Of a stretch of 64,000 nt of DNA, positions 47,111-59,134 are shown in pieces; the stretch's first letter is position 1; the number at the start of each line of letters is the position of its first letter. Origin of the DNA: Talpa occidentalis (taxonomy: Eukaryota; Chordata; Mammalia; Eulipotyphla; Talpidae). The notes beneath the pieces are model-generated. The model saw nothing but the letters and a program-made list of their open reading frames with translations. It did not search any database and was not told where the DNA came from. Position numbers and translations under genes: made by a program. The stretch spans positions 46,061,876 through 46,125,875 of the forward strand of contig NW_023601433.1 in the NCBI RefSeq assembly GCF_014898055.3. Direction: 5' to 3'.

Positions 47111-48229
47111 TAGTGATCAACATACTTTAGTTGCTGGCATTGTCACTATCACAAATACTACCATTAGTTGGTGATTTGCATGTAGACTAGCCTTCAAAAG
47201 GTTTCTGAGCATATTGCTTTGCCCCTACAGTGCTTTTAATCCAGGGCAGCTGCCAAGCTCAGAAAATAGTAACATTAAAAAAAAAATTCTCACCTGAAAA
47301 AAATAATCTATTCTGCAGCCCAAAGAAAACCACAAACAGGATTCTGAAGTCAAATGAAAATAACATGGGCATTATTCTTTCCTTGGAATTATCTCCATGT
47401 TGTGCTCTTTGATTATGTGGATAACAAAGAACACATGAAAAAACTTTTGTTCCCACTTGCTGATGAAAATTACAAAACTTTCAGTTTCTTGCTATAGTAT
47501 TAAGATTCACAAAACATGTCATATTCACATATTTCTTTTTTCACACAATGCCCTTTGACTCTTGACAGCTCATTAAAGAGCCATACAAGCCCAACATTTG
47601 CTAGTAACCAGCTGCTTTCCCTTCTCAGAGTGTAGCTGCCACAAGTGTGGACTGACTAGTCTGAAGGAGGGTGGATCACAGAAAAAGGGTATTTAGTCAG
47701 ACTTCCTAGTCTCCCCTGCTGGCTTTTATTTTGACATATGGGGCTGTAACCCAAAGTGCACAAAGATTAGAGATGTCATTTCATGTCAGCTGTAAGACAG
47801 GATATACCAAAAACTGAGAAAAGATATACCATCATTTGTCTGTCATGACACTTCCAGAAGGGAAGATGCCATGGTCAAATCAAACAGCTGCCTTTTCAAA
47901 TAGGGTTTTTCTTTGCCCACTCAAGCTGTCAGCAGCTCTTACTGGGGAATTTCAAAAAGTGCAAAACTTAACTTCTGGCAAGACAAAGGTTATACTTCCC
48001 CCCAAAGAGGTAAATATTGCTGTGAATAGGTCAGAAACTTGGAAATTGTTGGAATCATAGTAAAAGAAAGTCACCTACCTAGAATTTAATGGTTTATGCA
48101 AGAACAAGACAACTAAATTTAATTTCTGAATAATGACCGATTTCAAATCATTTGCTCATATAAAGAGTAAAGAATAAAAATATATTGAATGATGAACAGT
48201 GTTGTGCCAAAACAACCAATTTTATACAT
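47111..48229. other. unassigned non-coding DNA
   Basis: No repeat family recognised; short frames at 47230-47456 and 47836-48060 lack motifs. Confidence 0.5.
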
Positions 48230-48400
48230 GCTTCATTTATTGAGCACCTACTATATATCAGCAAAACTGCCCCATATTTCATATATGTTGTTTCATTAAC
48301 TCCCTGAAAAATGGCTTTAAGAAGAATTAATAAGGAAGTGTTATAACCAGAGTTCAAATTGTCATTGCTTGATTCTAAGGGTCACATTCTTCCCTAATAC
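48230..48400 (-). mobile_element. MIR SINE remnant
   Basis: 'catttattgagcacctacta', 'tatatcagcaaaactg', 'tttcattaactccctgaaaa', 'aaccagagttcaaattgtc': reverse-complement MIR order. Confidence 0.75.
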
Positions 48401-48713
48401 AGATTCTCTCAATAGGTGGTGTACATTCCATAGAGATATCTGTTCCAGAAATAAGTTTCAAATATGGGCTGAATAGTGTGCAACTTCCTAACATTTACAG
48501 AATATTTTATAGCAGTTATGGAAAAATATTATCTTAAGTGTTTGAAATTTTGAAATCTTTCATCAAATGTATTTTTGTGAAGTGCCCACTTGTAGTATCA
48601 GCCAATAAAAATTTTTGTTTAATTTTGAAATATGGGAAAGTAGAAAAAATTCTACACAGTGTGTAATTTGAAAAGTTGATGACTGATCAACAAATGCCAA
48701 AGTATATATGTTG
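48401..48713. other. unassigned non-coding DNA
   Basis: Nothing recognised. Confidence 0.5.
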
Positions 48714-48729
48714 ACATCTCTGATTTCTT

Positions 48730-49040
48730 TTTTTTTTAAACTCTTTTTTTTTTTAAAGATTTATTTATTTATTTGTTTGTTTGTTTATACATACAAGCAC
48801 TGGGTACAGTCAGAAGCGCGGGAGGGTGAGAGAATTCACCAGAGCCAGAGCGGGGAGCAGAGCAGGCAGAAGGACCGAAGTACACTGCTGAGGGGAGCAG
48901 CGGGCGGCAGGAGAGGTCTGCGCGCCATGTGGGACCCTCCTCTGGTGGCCGGGGAGCAACCGGGGATGGAACTGGCGCCGCGTAGACTGCGGGCAGCTTC
49001 GCAACCCAGCGCTCAACCGCTGCGCCACCGGGGAGGCCCA
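48730..49040 (-). mobile_element. tRNA-derived SINE, younger lineage, well preserved
   Basis: Read on the minus strand: head GGGCCTCCCCGGTGGCGCAG with A box TGGCGCAGCGG, then body and (TAAA)/(CAAA) tail, then A's. TSD of 16 bp ACATCTCTGATTTCTT (48714-48729, 49041-49056), perfect. Few apparent substitutions, so a recent copy. Frames over it are SINE-derived. Confidence 0.97.
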
Positions 49041-49529
49041 ACATCTCTGATTTCTTAGAGACTGGCTGAAAGATCACAGTTGACAATTAAAATATTATTA
49101 GGTTTGTTTTTTTCTATTTCCCTAGCTGGTATGATTTTAATTTTTCTTTTTATATATTTTTTTTTGATTTTCAACCAGTTTAGTAGAATAGCAGGATACA
49201 AAATCAACACACAAAAATCAGTAGCTTTCCTATATACAAACAATAAATCTGAAGAAGAAGATATCAAGAAAACCATCCCTTTTATAATTGAAAACAAAAA
49301 AATAAAATGCTTGGGGATAAACCTAACAAAAGAGGTAAAGGACCTATACAAAGAAAACTATAAAGCAATGTTAAAAGAAATAAAAGAAGACACAAAGAAA
49401 TGGAAAGACATCTCCTACTCATGGATTGGAAGAATTAACATTATCCAAATGGCCATCCTACCAAAATCAATTTACAGATTCAATGCTATTCCAATAAAAA
49501 TTTCAATGACATTCTTCAAAGAAATAGAA

Positions 49530-49795
49530 TAGGGCCTCCCCGGTGGTGCAGGCTGTTGAGCACGGCACTGTGACCTGTCCACAACCTCTGCAGTGCGGGT
49601 TTGATCCCTGCAGGCTGGCGAGAATCCCACATGGTAAAGCAGATCTCTCCAGTCTCTCCTGCTACTCCCCTCAGCAGTGTATTTTGTCAGTCTGCCTGTT
49701 CTGTTCCCCACTCTGCCTCTGGTGAATCCTCTCACCCTCCTGTGCATCTGGCCTGTACCCCGGTTCTCATATAAAAATAAATAAATCTTTTAAAA
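49530..49795 (+). mobile_element. tRNA-derived SINE inside L1 ORF2
   Basis: 'gggcctccccggtggtgcag' head, 'gggtttgatccctg' B box, tail 'aaaaataaataaatc'. An 8-bp duplication AAATAGAA flanks it (49522-49529, 49796-49803), and removal rejoins the L1 phrase 'aaagaaatagaacaaatact'. Confidence 0.93.
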
Positions 49796-49928
49796 AAATA
49801 GAACAAATACTGATGAAATTCTTATGGAGTCACCAAATACCCCAAATCACCAAAGCTCTCCTGAAAAAAAAAAAAAAAAAAAGAGAATGGAGGTATCACA
49901 TGCCCAGACTTCAAACTATGCTACAAAG

Positions 49929-50201
49929 GGTCTCCCTGGTGGTGCAAGGCATTAAGACACAACCTATGAAGCTATCCACAGCCTCTGCAGCATGAATTTG
50001 ATTCCCCGGCCGGCCAGGAAACAACCCACATGGTGCGGCAGAACTCTCCTGACTTGCCCACTGCTTGCTCCCCTAAGCAGTGTACTTTGGTCAATCTGCC
50101 TGTTCTGTTCCCCACTCTGTCTCTGGTGAGTCCTCTCACCCCCCACACCTCTGGCCTGTACACCAGCTCTTGTATCAATAAATCTTTAAAAAAAAGTTTT
50201 G
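49929..50201 (+). mobile_element. tRNA-derived SINE inside L1 ORF2
   Basis: Head 'ggtctccctggtggtgcaag', body 'ctccccactctgtctctggtg'-type, tail 'atcaataaatctttaaaa'. TSD of 17 bp CAAACTATGCTACAAAG (49912-49928, 50202-50218), which is itself L1 ORF2 sequence. Confidence 0.95.
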
Positions 50202-51654
50202 CAAACTATGCTACAAAGTCATAATAATCAAAACTGCCTGGTTCTGGAACAAGAACAGACAACAGACCAATGGAACCAAATTGAAAACCCAGAAATAAAC
50301 CCACAGCTTTATGGTCAATTAATCTTTGACAAAGGAGCAAGAATATGCAATGGAGCAAAGAAAGTTTGTTCAATAAATGGTGTTGGGAAAACTGGGCTGC
50401 TAAATGCAAAAGAATGAAGCTTGACTACTATCACACCATGCACAAAACCCAACTCAAAATGGATTAAAGAACTAGACATAGAACTGAAACCATAAAATAT
50501 ATAGAAGAAAATATAGGCAAAACACTACATGACACACACCTCAGTAACATCTTTAAAGACACATCACCCAAAGCAAAGATAGTGAAAGAAAGGATAAATA
50601 GGTGGGACTACATCAAATTAAAGAGCTTCTGTATAGCAAAAGAGACATTAACCCAAACAAAGAGACACCTCACTGATTGGGAGAAATTTTTCACACACAA
50701 TACTAATGATAAGGGACTGATGACAAAAATCTACAAGGAGCTGACAAGACTCAACAAAAACAAAGGAAATAACCCAGTCAAAAAATGGACAGAAGACTTA
50801 AACTAAAAAGAAACTTCTCCAAAGAGGAAATGCAAATGACCAACAGGCATATGAAAAAAGTTCAGCATCACCTGTAATCAGGGAAATGCAAATCAAAACC
50901 ACAATGAGATACCATCTTACACCAGTAAGAATGGCACATATTAAAAAAACTAGCAACAACAAATGTTGGTGAGGATGTGGAGAAAAAGGAACTCTACTAC
51001 ACTGCTGGTGGGAGTGCAAACTGGTGAAACCATTATGGAAAGCTGTGTGGAGGTTCCTCAATCTGCTAAAAATTGAGCTTCCATATGATCCAGCAATTCC
51101 ACTTCATGGTCACTACGCAAAGGACACAAAAACATTCATCCAAAAGGACACCTGCCCCTCTATGTTTATTGCAGCACTATTTATAATAGGTAAGCTATGG
51201 AAATAACCCAAATGCCCAAAAATAGATAACTGGATCAAGATGTGGTATATATAAATAATGGAATATTACTCAGCAATCAAAAAAGACAATCTCATGCCAT
51301 TTGCAGCAACATGGATGGAGTGGAAGGGATCATGCTCAGTGAAATAAGCCAGAAAGAAAAAGAAAAATATCAGATGGTCTCACTTACAGGAGGAATGCAG
51401 AGGATCCAAATAAGGAGCAAGAAAAAAAGTAATTACAATATAGTAAAAATCAGAATCAACAGGCAACTATAAACCAGAGACATTCTGCAGGGGGAGAGAA
51501 GGGAGTAGGATCAAAACAAGGGTGGGATTAGCACAAGGGACCATGGTGATGGTTCATAGGTGAATAGGTGGTAGGAATTTCACAGGGACTATAGCCAAGA
51601 TGAAAATGCATACATTGTACAAAAATGAAAAATGATGTAAAAATATATAAAATA

Positions 51655-51899
51655 AATTTTATTTATTTCTGCATATAAAAACTGGGGTGTAGGCAGGAGG
51701 TAAGAGGATTACCAGAGACAGAGTGGGGAGCAGAACAGGCAGATCTACTGTAATACACTGCTGAGGGGAACAGAGGAGGAAGAGACCAGAGGGGTCTGCT
51801 GTGCCATATATGGGTTAGCTCTCTGGTTGGGGATTGAACCCAGGCCATAGTGGTGATAGCTTGATAGCACTGAGACTTAACCCTTATGCTACCAGGCCC
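51655..51899 (-). mobile_element. tRNA-derived SINE, older lineage
   Basis: Abuts the A-rich L1 tail: 'tttatttatttctgcatata', 'ggattaccagagacagagtg', B box region 'ggggattgaacccag', head 'atgctaccaggcccc'. Diverged; TSD unclear because both sides are A/T-rich. Confidence 0.88.
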
Positions 51900-52149
51900 C
51901 TTAATTTTTCTTTTTAAAAAAAAATTTCCAGACCACTATCCTTGTATCATCTTGATCCTTTCTCCTCCCTGCTTCCTTAACCACAGAAGCCTCACTTCAT
52001 TTATTTTGCTTTGTCAAATTTTCTGCCATGTAAATGTCCAATATTTGTTTTGTAATTCTAAGAGGCTTTACTACACATAATTTCCTTGAATTCCTTCTAT
52101 TTTGCTGTAAATGACAACATAGCACCAATTCCTTACATCTAAATAATAA
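51900..52149. other. unassigned AT-rich DNA, possibly antisense L1
   Basis: 'tcctccctgcttccttaacc' and 'gtaatgtccaatatttg'-like text could be the 3' end of the antisense L1 that follows, but it is too diverged to call. Confidence 0.35.
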
Positions 52150-52470
52150 GCCATTGTGTGGATTTATCATATCTTTTTAATCAACTCCTCTGTCAGTGGA
52201 CATTTAAAGGTTGTTTCCATGCGCAAGCAATTGTAAATAATACTGGAAAAAACACTGCTGAACATATGGCTTTTAGAGCTGATGGTTTTATGTTCTTTGG
52301 ATAGATACCTTACACTATGATTGCTGGGTCATGTGGTATTTCATTTTAGTTTTTTAAGGTAAATTCAGAGGTTTGACATCATGGCTGCACCAGTTTACAC
52401 CACACCAACAGTGTAACAGGTGCCCTCTTTTTGTGCATCCTCTCTAGAACTTGTGGAGGATGTGTTAATG
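52150..52470 (-). mobile_element. old L1 ORF2 fragment
   Basis: Antisense ORF2: 'ggacatttaaaggttgtttc', 'caattgtaaataatactgga', 'tgattgctgggtcatgtggt', 'ggctgcaccagtttacacca', 'caacagtgtaacaggtgccc'. No open frame retained. Confidence 0.85.
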
Positions 52471-53403
52471 ACTTTTTAAAATTTCAAAAAATAGCACTGG
52501 ATGTCACAAACCAGGTCAACTTGATAATTGATCAGAAAATAAAATACTATGTTTAGCTTTATTTCTTACCATAGGATGAGCCTTGGATAATATAAGTTAC
52601 TATTAAAAACCCTAAGATTTCTAAATTTTGTGTCTTATTTTATATTTTTAAAGTAAAATTCTTTTATAATGTAGTTTCAAGTGAGAATTCAATTGGCAGA
52701 AAAAAATTATTAATATGTCAACCCAAGTCAGGTAGATGGTACAATTGCTGAGACCCTGCAATGCACTTAAAACAGAAGATGATGCCACTATCCAGGGCAC
52801 GGCAGCAGTTGAAACAGCAAGACATAGGATACACCTCCAAGTGTGAAAATGTGAGTTATAGTACTGTAAGGATGAAAATGAGTAGAAACCTTGATGTTTC
52901 TTGTGCAAAAAGAAAAAAAAAAAAAGATGCCCTGAGCAAGAACTATTAAAGTGTCATTCTTGCAGCAAACTTAAGACAAAGCACGGACATTTTGAAGAAA
53001 AATAACAGATTATTTATAGCTGAACATGAGAGAGATCTAGGCTAAAATCAATAGAAAAGAGCACAAATCAAACTAAAAAAATATAATATTTGAGGTTTGC
53101 TAGAGGTTTATTTTGTATAGAATATAAGAGAAATTAGGTGAAGTCCTATTTTTCAGATATGTAAAAAAAATCTTTTGATGAAAAGAAACAGCAAAGCTGA
53201 GGAAAAAATATTATACAATATTGTTAAGTAATGTGATTTCAACTGTCATCCTCCACCCCCCCCCACCCTGCCCAAATGTTAATTTGGGTCAGAAATTTTA
53301 GGTTCTTAGGTAATTAATGTTTTTATTTTTTATCTATATTTATAGTGATTTTGTCTATGAAGATAACATTCTTTGAAAATGTTTACAGTGTATTTTTTTA
53401 ATT
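52471..53403. other. unassigned non-coding DNA
   Basis: No repeat family recognised apart from an A-run at 52913-52925 and a C-rich tract (nine C) near 53256-53265. Confidence 0.5.
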
Positions 53404-53419
53404 AATAAGATACATTTTT

Positions 53420-53679
53420 TAAAAAGATTTATTTTTTATACAAGAACCAGGGTACTGGCCAGATGTGCAGGAGGGTGAGAGGATTCACCAGAGACAGAAT
53501 GGGGAACAGAACAGGCAGACTGACGAAGTACACTGCTGAGGGGAGCAGCGGGCACGGCAGGAGAGGTCTGCTCCACCATGTGGGATTCTCGCCAGCCAGC
53601 CGGGATGGAACCTGTGCTGCAGAGGCTGCGGACAGCTTCACGGTGTGGCACTCAACTGCCTGAGCTACCAGGGAGGCCC
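53420..53679 (-). mobile_element. tRNA-derived SINE, older lineage
   Basis: 'aaaaagattt' start, 'acaagaaccagggtactggc', 'gattcaccagagacagaatg', head 'gagctaccagggaggccc'. TSD of 16 bp with one mismatch aataagatacattttt / aataagaaacattttt (53404-53419, 53680-53695). Confidence 0.95.
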
Positions 53680-55785
53680 AATAAGAAACATTTTTAATGT
53701 TATTTCTCAATCTAGTAGTATTGGTAAGTTGTAAGATTACAGTCCCGTGGGCTCACTTCCTCCATATAGTCAAAGCAGGAATGCAGCAGAACAAGAGCAG
53801 TAACTCCTGAAAGAAAACCAGATGATTACAGCCCACTCTAGGAGGAATATCCAGAGGAGGGAGCCCCAGCAAGGAGGGGTATGGAGTAAACAGGCAGAGC
53901 TCCAGCAGATCCTGGCAAGCCCCAGGAAGCTAAAGAGTAGGACTAACAACAATGCTGGTGTGATAGGCCCCAGCAGACCACAACAAAAGGCAGTGAGACC
54001 AGTAAGCAGCCCATACACACAGGACTCCAAAAGACAAGTTGTGGATTGAGATCAGCAAGCAGATGAGACACAATAGATCCCCAGTATGTGGTAAAGCAGG
54101 TCCCATGCAGGGGCACAGATGTGACAGACCCTAGCAGAGCCAATGGTAGGACCTGATCCACACTGGCTGTGGCTCTTGGAGCAGTAAACCAGAGGAGCTG
54201 TGGTCAGAGAGTCGATCCTGTGGGTAGGGGTGGGATTAGATTATCACCGGAACAACAAAGGCCAGCACAGACTTAAATAGAACTGACTCAGGAGATTCAG
54301 CTTAATTGAACAGGAGATGGCTATAGAGGGGAACTTAGGTTATAGTTCGGAGCAGGGGATATCAGAGATAGATAGGTAGTTCTGCCATCTAAGCCAGAGA
54401 GCCTGGAAGTGGGCAGCAGTGGTTTTTGGAGGAAGACACCCTTGGAAAAGAGGAAAAACTTGTAGAGAGCTTAGAATGCCCCACAGGCTGAGTCCCCAGA
54501 AAGACAATAGCAGAGCAGGCCTTCTGATCTAAACTCCTCCGACCCACCCTCTGTGACTGGTGCTTAACTTGTGAAATACAGAGAGTACATGGACTGCAAA
54601 GTATCTCATCCCAAACATCAGACTGGAGGGATATTGAGGGTCAACAAACATGAGCGAGAACAACCCCAATTCATCCACACCAATAGAAGGGTACCTCTAA
54701 GTTTTTCCCCCACTCTACTTACTAAGAAGAGACAAAAAAAGATCTGAGTACATACAGATATCATCAAAGGACACAAACCAATAAACAAATAAATAAAATC
54801 AAACAATCATAGCAATACCTATGGGAAAGCAAAGTAATTTAATCCCAAAAGTTATTGCTAATGATATTAAAAATAAAAATAAAATAGGGACACTTCAACT
54901 AGCAAATTCAGGAGACAAAAATGTATGAAACATGGATGTATATGACCTCAAGACAGTATGACAACACAAGGTGAAAACAACACTTCAGAACCAAACACAC
55001 AAAAAAATGGAAGACTATATTTTCCTATTACATAGAGTTCAAAATTCCCATAATAAAGAAACTCATAGGGATAATAGAAAATTCAGAAAGGCAAGTCAAA
55101 GTAATATGAGAACTCAGTAAAACAAGTCAAAGGAATACAAGAGAAGTGGGAAAAACTGATAAATGATAAACAATAAAATATAGGAAAAAATTAGTGAGCT
55201 CATAAATAAAATCAACAAATGGAGGAAAATGAAATATTAAATAAGAAAATAATAGATTCAGGAGGTAAAGAACTAAGAAATGAGATCAAGTATGCTAGAG
55301 AAAGCTATAGAAGTAGAATAGAGAAAAATGGAATATTGAATAAGCAGCTTTGAAGAAAATAAGGCACTAGGGACCGAGGTGGAAGAGGAGAAAGGAGATG
55401 TAAAAAAATATGTAATAATGAAGAGACATTAGAGAATTATCAGACACCATTACAAATGCCAAAATAAGAAGATTGTGTCTCCCAGAAGAGAGAGAAAAAG
55501 GGACAGAGAGCCTATTCAAGAAAACAGAGGAAAATTCCCAAATCTGGGAAAGGAATTAAATTTTCAAGTGCATCAAACTAAAAGGACATCAACTACCTGA
55601 TGCAGAGAGACCTAAAACAAAATACACGATAGTGAAAATAGCAAGAGTTCAAGCAATGAAACACTATGAAAGCGGCTAGGGAAAAAGAAGGTAACTTAAA
55701 AAGTTACTCCCATCAATCATACATCAGTCTTCTATGACAAAACCATACAAACCTGGAGACAATGTACTCAAAATACTCAAGGATG

Positions 55786-56175
55786 ATGATGGAGATGAAG
55801 ATGATGGTGATAATTATAATAGCAGTGATAGATAATATCTGTTGAGAATTAGCTATGTACTTAATGATACAGCTCCTTTCTCAAATCAACCTTATATTAT
55901 TTGTCCTACCCATATGTACCCTTTACAGATGATGAAGACACAGAGAGGTCAGGTATTTGGATCATAAAGATTATAAATGGAGGAACCAAGATTATATCAA
56001 TAGTTTCTATTGTCTGCCTCCTAACCTGTGCATTTAAGCTCTGATTACCAGTATGGTTTCCTTGTTCTAAGGCAAGAGTTTAAGGCAGCAGCAGAATGAC
56101 ATGGTCTGCTTTGCTTTTTGAAAGATCTCTTGGTATGTCTTAAATTTCCACAATGTAGCATATAAAATATACCCA
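55786..56175 (-). mobile_element. MIR-containing segment inside old L1 ORF1
   Basis: 55830-56045 has antisense MIR motifs ('tgttgagaattagctatgta', 'ttacagatgatgaagacaca', 'gagaggtcaggtatttg', 'tgtgcatttaagctctga'). L1 ORF1 text stops at about 55785 ('tgtactcaaaatactcaagg') and resumes at about 56176. A (GAT)-rich stretch marks the left edge. I see no target duplication. MIR should be older than this L1, so the order is odd (see findings). Confidence 0.65.
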
Positions 56176-57236
56176 ACAAAAAATATAAAGAAAAAATTGC
56201 AAAGAAATAATGGCCTGCTAAGAATACTATATCCTCGAAGAATCTCTTTCAGATACAAGGCACAAATAAAAGTTTCCCCAAAAAAATCACCTGAATGAGT
56301 ATGCCTACACTGCACCTCCCCTACAGGAAATTTTGAATGGAGAAATCATATCTAAATCAAAATGAAGCAAACACACACAAAAATGAATAAGTAAATAAAT
56401 AAAACTGGACTAATAAATTCAAAATGGCAGTGACAAAACACCATACATTCATAATCACTCTAAATGTAAGTGAGCTGAACTCAAGAATAAAAAGGCAAAA
56501 GAATGGCTGATTGGATCAGAAAATAAAACCCACATTTTTGCTATCTCAGGAGATTCATCTGTGTTCCAAAATTAAACATGGGTTCAAAGTAAATCATAGA
56601 AGAAAAAAAGCCTGTAAGCATGAGACCAAAACAAAACAAAGGCATGGATAGACATATCAGATAAGACAACTTCTAGTTAAAAAAGTTAACAACAGACAAG
56701 TGTAAATGTTACATAATGATTAAGGGAACAATTCATCAAGAAGATATAACACTCATCGATGTGCACACATCAAATGAAGGTGCACCAAAATATGTAAGAC
56801 AACTATCAATAAACCTAAAGACAGACACTGATCACAATAAAATAGAAGCAGGGGACTTGAACACACCACAGACATTTGTGGGAAGATCAATTAGACAGAA
56901 TCAAAAAGGAAACAATAGCCTTAAATGAGGAATTAGATCAGTTGGGTCTATTAGATATTTAAAAGGCATTGCACCCGAGGGGCAAGGGGCATACTTTTCT
57001 GAAGTAAGCATGGGCATTCTCCAGGATAAGCCATATGTTGGATCACAAAACATTATCAATAAATTCATAAAGCTTGAAATCATATCAAGTATCTTTTCTC
57101 CTCACAGCAGTATTGAACTAAATCAACCAAAAAAAGAAAGTCAGGTAAACCTCTAATAGGTGAAGTCGAATAACACACTACTAAAATACTCTTGGGTTAA
57201 TGAGGAAATGAAAGAAGAAATAAAAAAGTGACAGGA

Positions 57237-59134
57237 CTTATGTCTAGTTCTTTAATCCATTTTGAGTTGATTTTTGTGTATGGTGTGAGGTAGTGGTCAA
57301 GCTTCATTCTTTTGCATGTAGCGACCCAGTTTTCCCAGCACCATTTATTGAACAAACTTTCTTTGCTCCAATGCATAGTCTTTGCTCCTTTGTCAAAGAT
57401 TACTTGACCATAAATCTGTGGGTTTATTTCTGGATTTTTCTATTCGATTCCATTGGTCTGTATGTCTGTTCTTGTTCCAATACCATGCAGTTTTGATGAT
57501 TATGGCTTTGTAGTATAGTTTGAAGTCTGGGAGTGTGATGCCTCCATTTCCTTTTTTTTTTTTCAGGAGAGCTTTGGTTATTCGGGGTTTTTTGTGATTC
57601 CATATGAATTTCATCAATAATTGTTCTATTTCTTTGAAGAATGACATTGAAATTTTGATTGGAATAGCATTGAATCTGTATATTGCTTTTGGAAGGATGG
57701 CCATTTTAATAATGTTTATTCTTCCAATCCATGAGCAGGGGATGTCTTTCCATTTCTTTGTGTCTTCTTCTATTTCTTTTAACAGTGTTTTATAGTTTTC
57801 TTTGTATAGGTCCTTTACCTCTTTTGTTAGATTTATTCCCAAATATTTGATTTTTTTTGTTTCAATAAAAAAAGGGATGTTTTTTTTGATTTCTTCTTCT
57901 TCAGATTTATTGTTTGTGTATAGGAAGCCTACTGACTTTTGTGTGTTGATTTTGTATCCTGCCACTTTACTGAACTGATTGATGAGTTGAATTAGTTTTT
58001 CTGTGGAGACCTGAAACCATAAAATATATAGAAGGAAATATAGGCGAAACACTACGTGATTTATACAAAAGACATCTTTACAGACACATCACCCAAAGCA
58101 GTGATAGTGAAGGCAAAGATAAACAGCTGGGACTACATCAAATTAAAGAGCTTCTGCACAGCAAAAGAGACAATAACAAAAACAAAGAGAAACCCCACCA
58201 ACTGGGAGAACATTTTTGCACCCAACACTAATGATAAAGGACTGATCACAAAAATCTGCAAAGAGCTGATGAGACTCAACAACAACAAAGAAAATAATCC
58301 AGTCAAAAAATGGGCAGAAGAGCTAAAAAGAAACTTCTCTGAAGAGGAAATGCAAATGGCCAACAGACATATGAAAAAATGTTCAACATCACTTGTCATC
58401 AGGGAAATGCAAATCAAAACTACCATGAGATACCATCTTACACCAGTGAGAATGGCACATATTAAAAAAACTAGCAACAACAAATGTTGGCGAGGTTGTG
58501 GAGAAAAAGGAACTCTTCTGCACTGTTGGTGGGAATGCAAACTGGTCCAACCACTGTGGAGAGCTGTGTGGAGATTTCTGGACCTACTAAACATAGAGCT
58601 TCCATATGATCCAGCAATTCCACTCCTAGGCATTTACCCAAAGGACACAGAAACATCAATTCCAAAGAACACCTGCACCCCTATGTTTATAGCAGCACTG
58701 TTTACAATAGTTAAGCTTTGGAAACAACCCAAATGCCCAAAAATAGATGACTGGATCAAGAAGATGTGGTACATATATACCATGGAATATTACTCAGCTT
58801 TCAAAAAAGATAAACACATGCAATTTGCAGCAACATGGATGGCACTGGAAGGGATCATGCTCAGCGAAATAAGCCAAAAAGAAAAAGAAAAATACCGGAT
58901 GGTCTCACTCATAGCAGGAATCTAGAAAACTTAAATAAGGGACCAGGAAAATGAATAACTATAAGAAAGTGAAAATCAAAATAAACAAAAAACTATGAAC
59001 CAGAGACACTTTTAGGGGGGCGGGGCGGGAGGGGAGGGATTGGGGTCAGAATGGGGGGGCTGCAATTGTATGGGGAATATAACAATAAAATTTATTATTT
59101 AAAATAAATAAATAAATAAATAAATTAATTAAAT
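57237..59134 (+). mobile_element. young twin-primed (5'-inverted) L1
   Basis: 57237 to about 58007 is antisense ORF2, corresponding to about 27670-28443 of the full-length copy. From about 58008 the sequence is sense, starting at the equivalent of 28441 and running to the end of ORF2 (stop 58923-58925), 3'UTR and an (AAAT)n tail. Both parts stay open: 219 codons on the minus strand (57393-58052) and 289 on the plus (58056-58925), including [21 protein letters not shown] of 19 bp AAATAAAAAAGTGACAGGA (57218-57236, 59135-59153). 57604-57795 plus and 58133-58665 minus frames are shadows. Confidence 0.96.
59015..59038 (+). promoter_or_regulatory. G-quadruplex-type tract in L1 3'UTR
   Basis: Six G, then runs of four, three, four and three G with single-base spacers. 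Same position in the 3'UTR as the tract at 29446-29466. Confidence 0.8.

Larger units (their letters stand above)
49172..51654 (+). mobile_element. 5'-truncated L1 with two SINE insertions
   Basis: Begins in the ORF2 reverse-transcriptase C-side ([15 protein letters not shown] at about 49200-49245), continues with [18 protein letters not shown], the linker and C-terminal regions, the Cys-rich coding region near 50960-51020, the ORF2 end near 51400 and a full 3'UTR ('tacattgtacaaaaatgaaa'). Two SINEs sit at 49530-49795 and 49929-50201. An A-run of 17 at 49866-49882 breaks the frame, and further frame changes occur. The subfamily matches 45278-45592, older than the copy at 23242. Confidence 0.93.
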
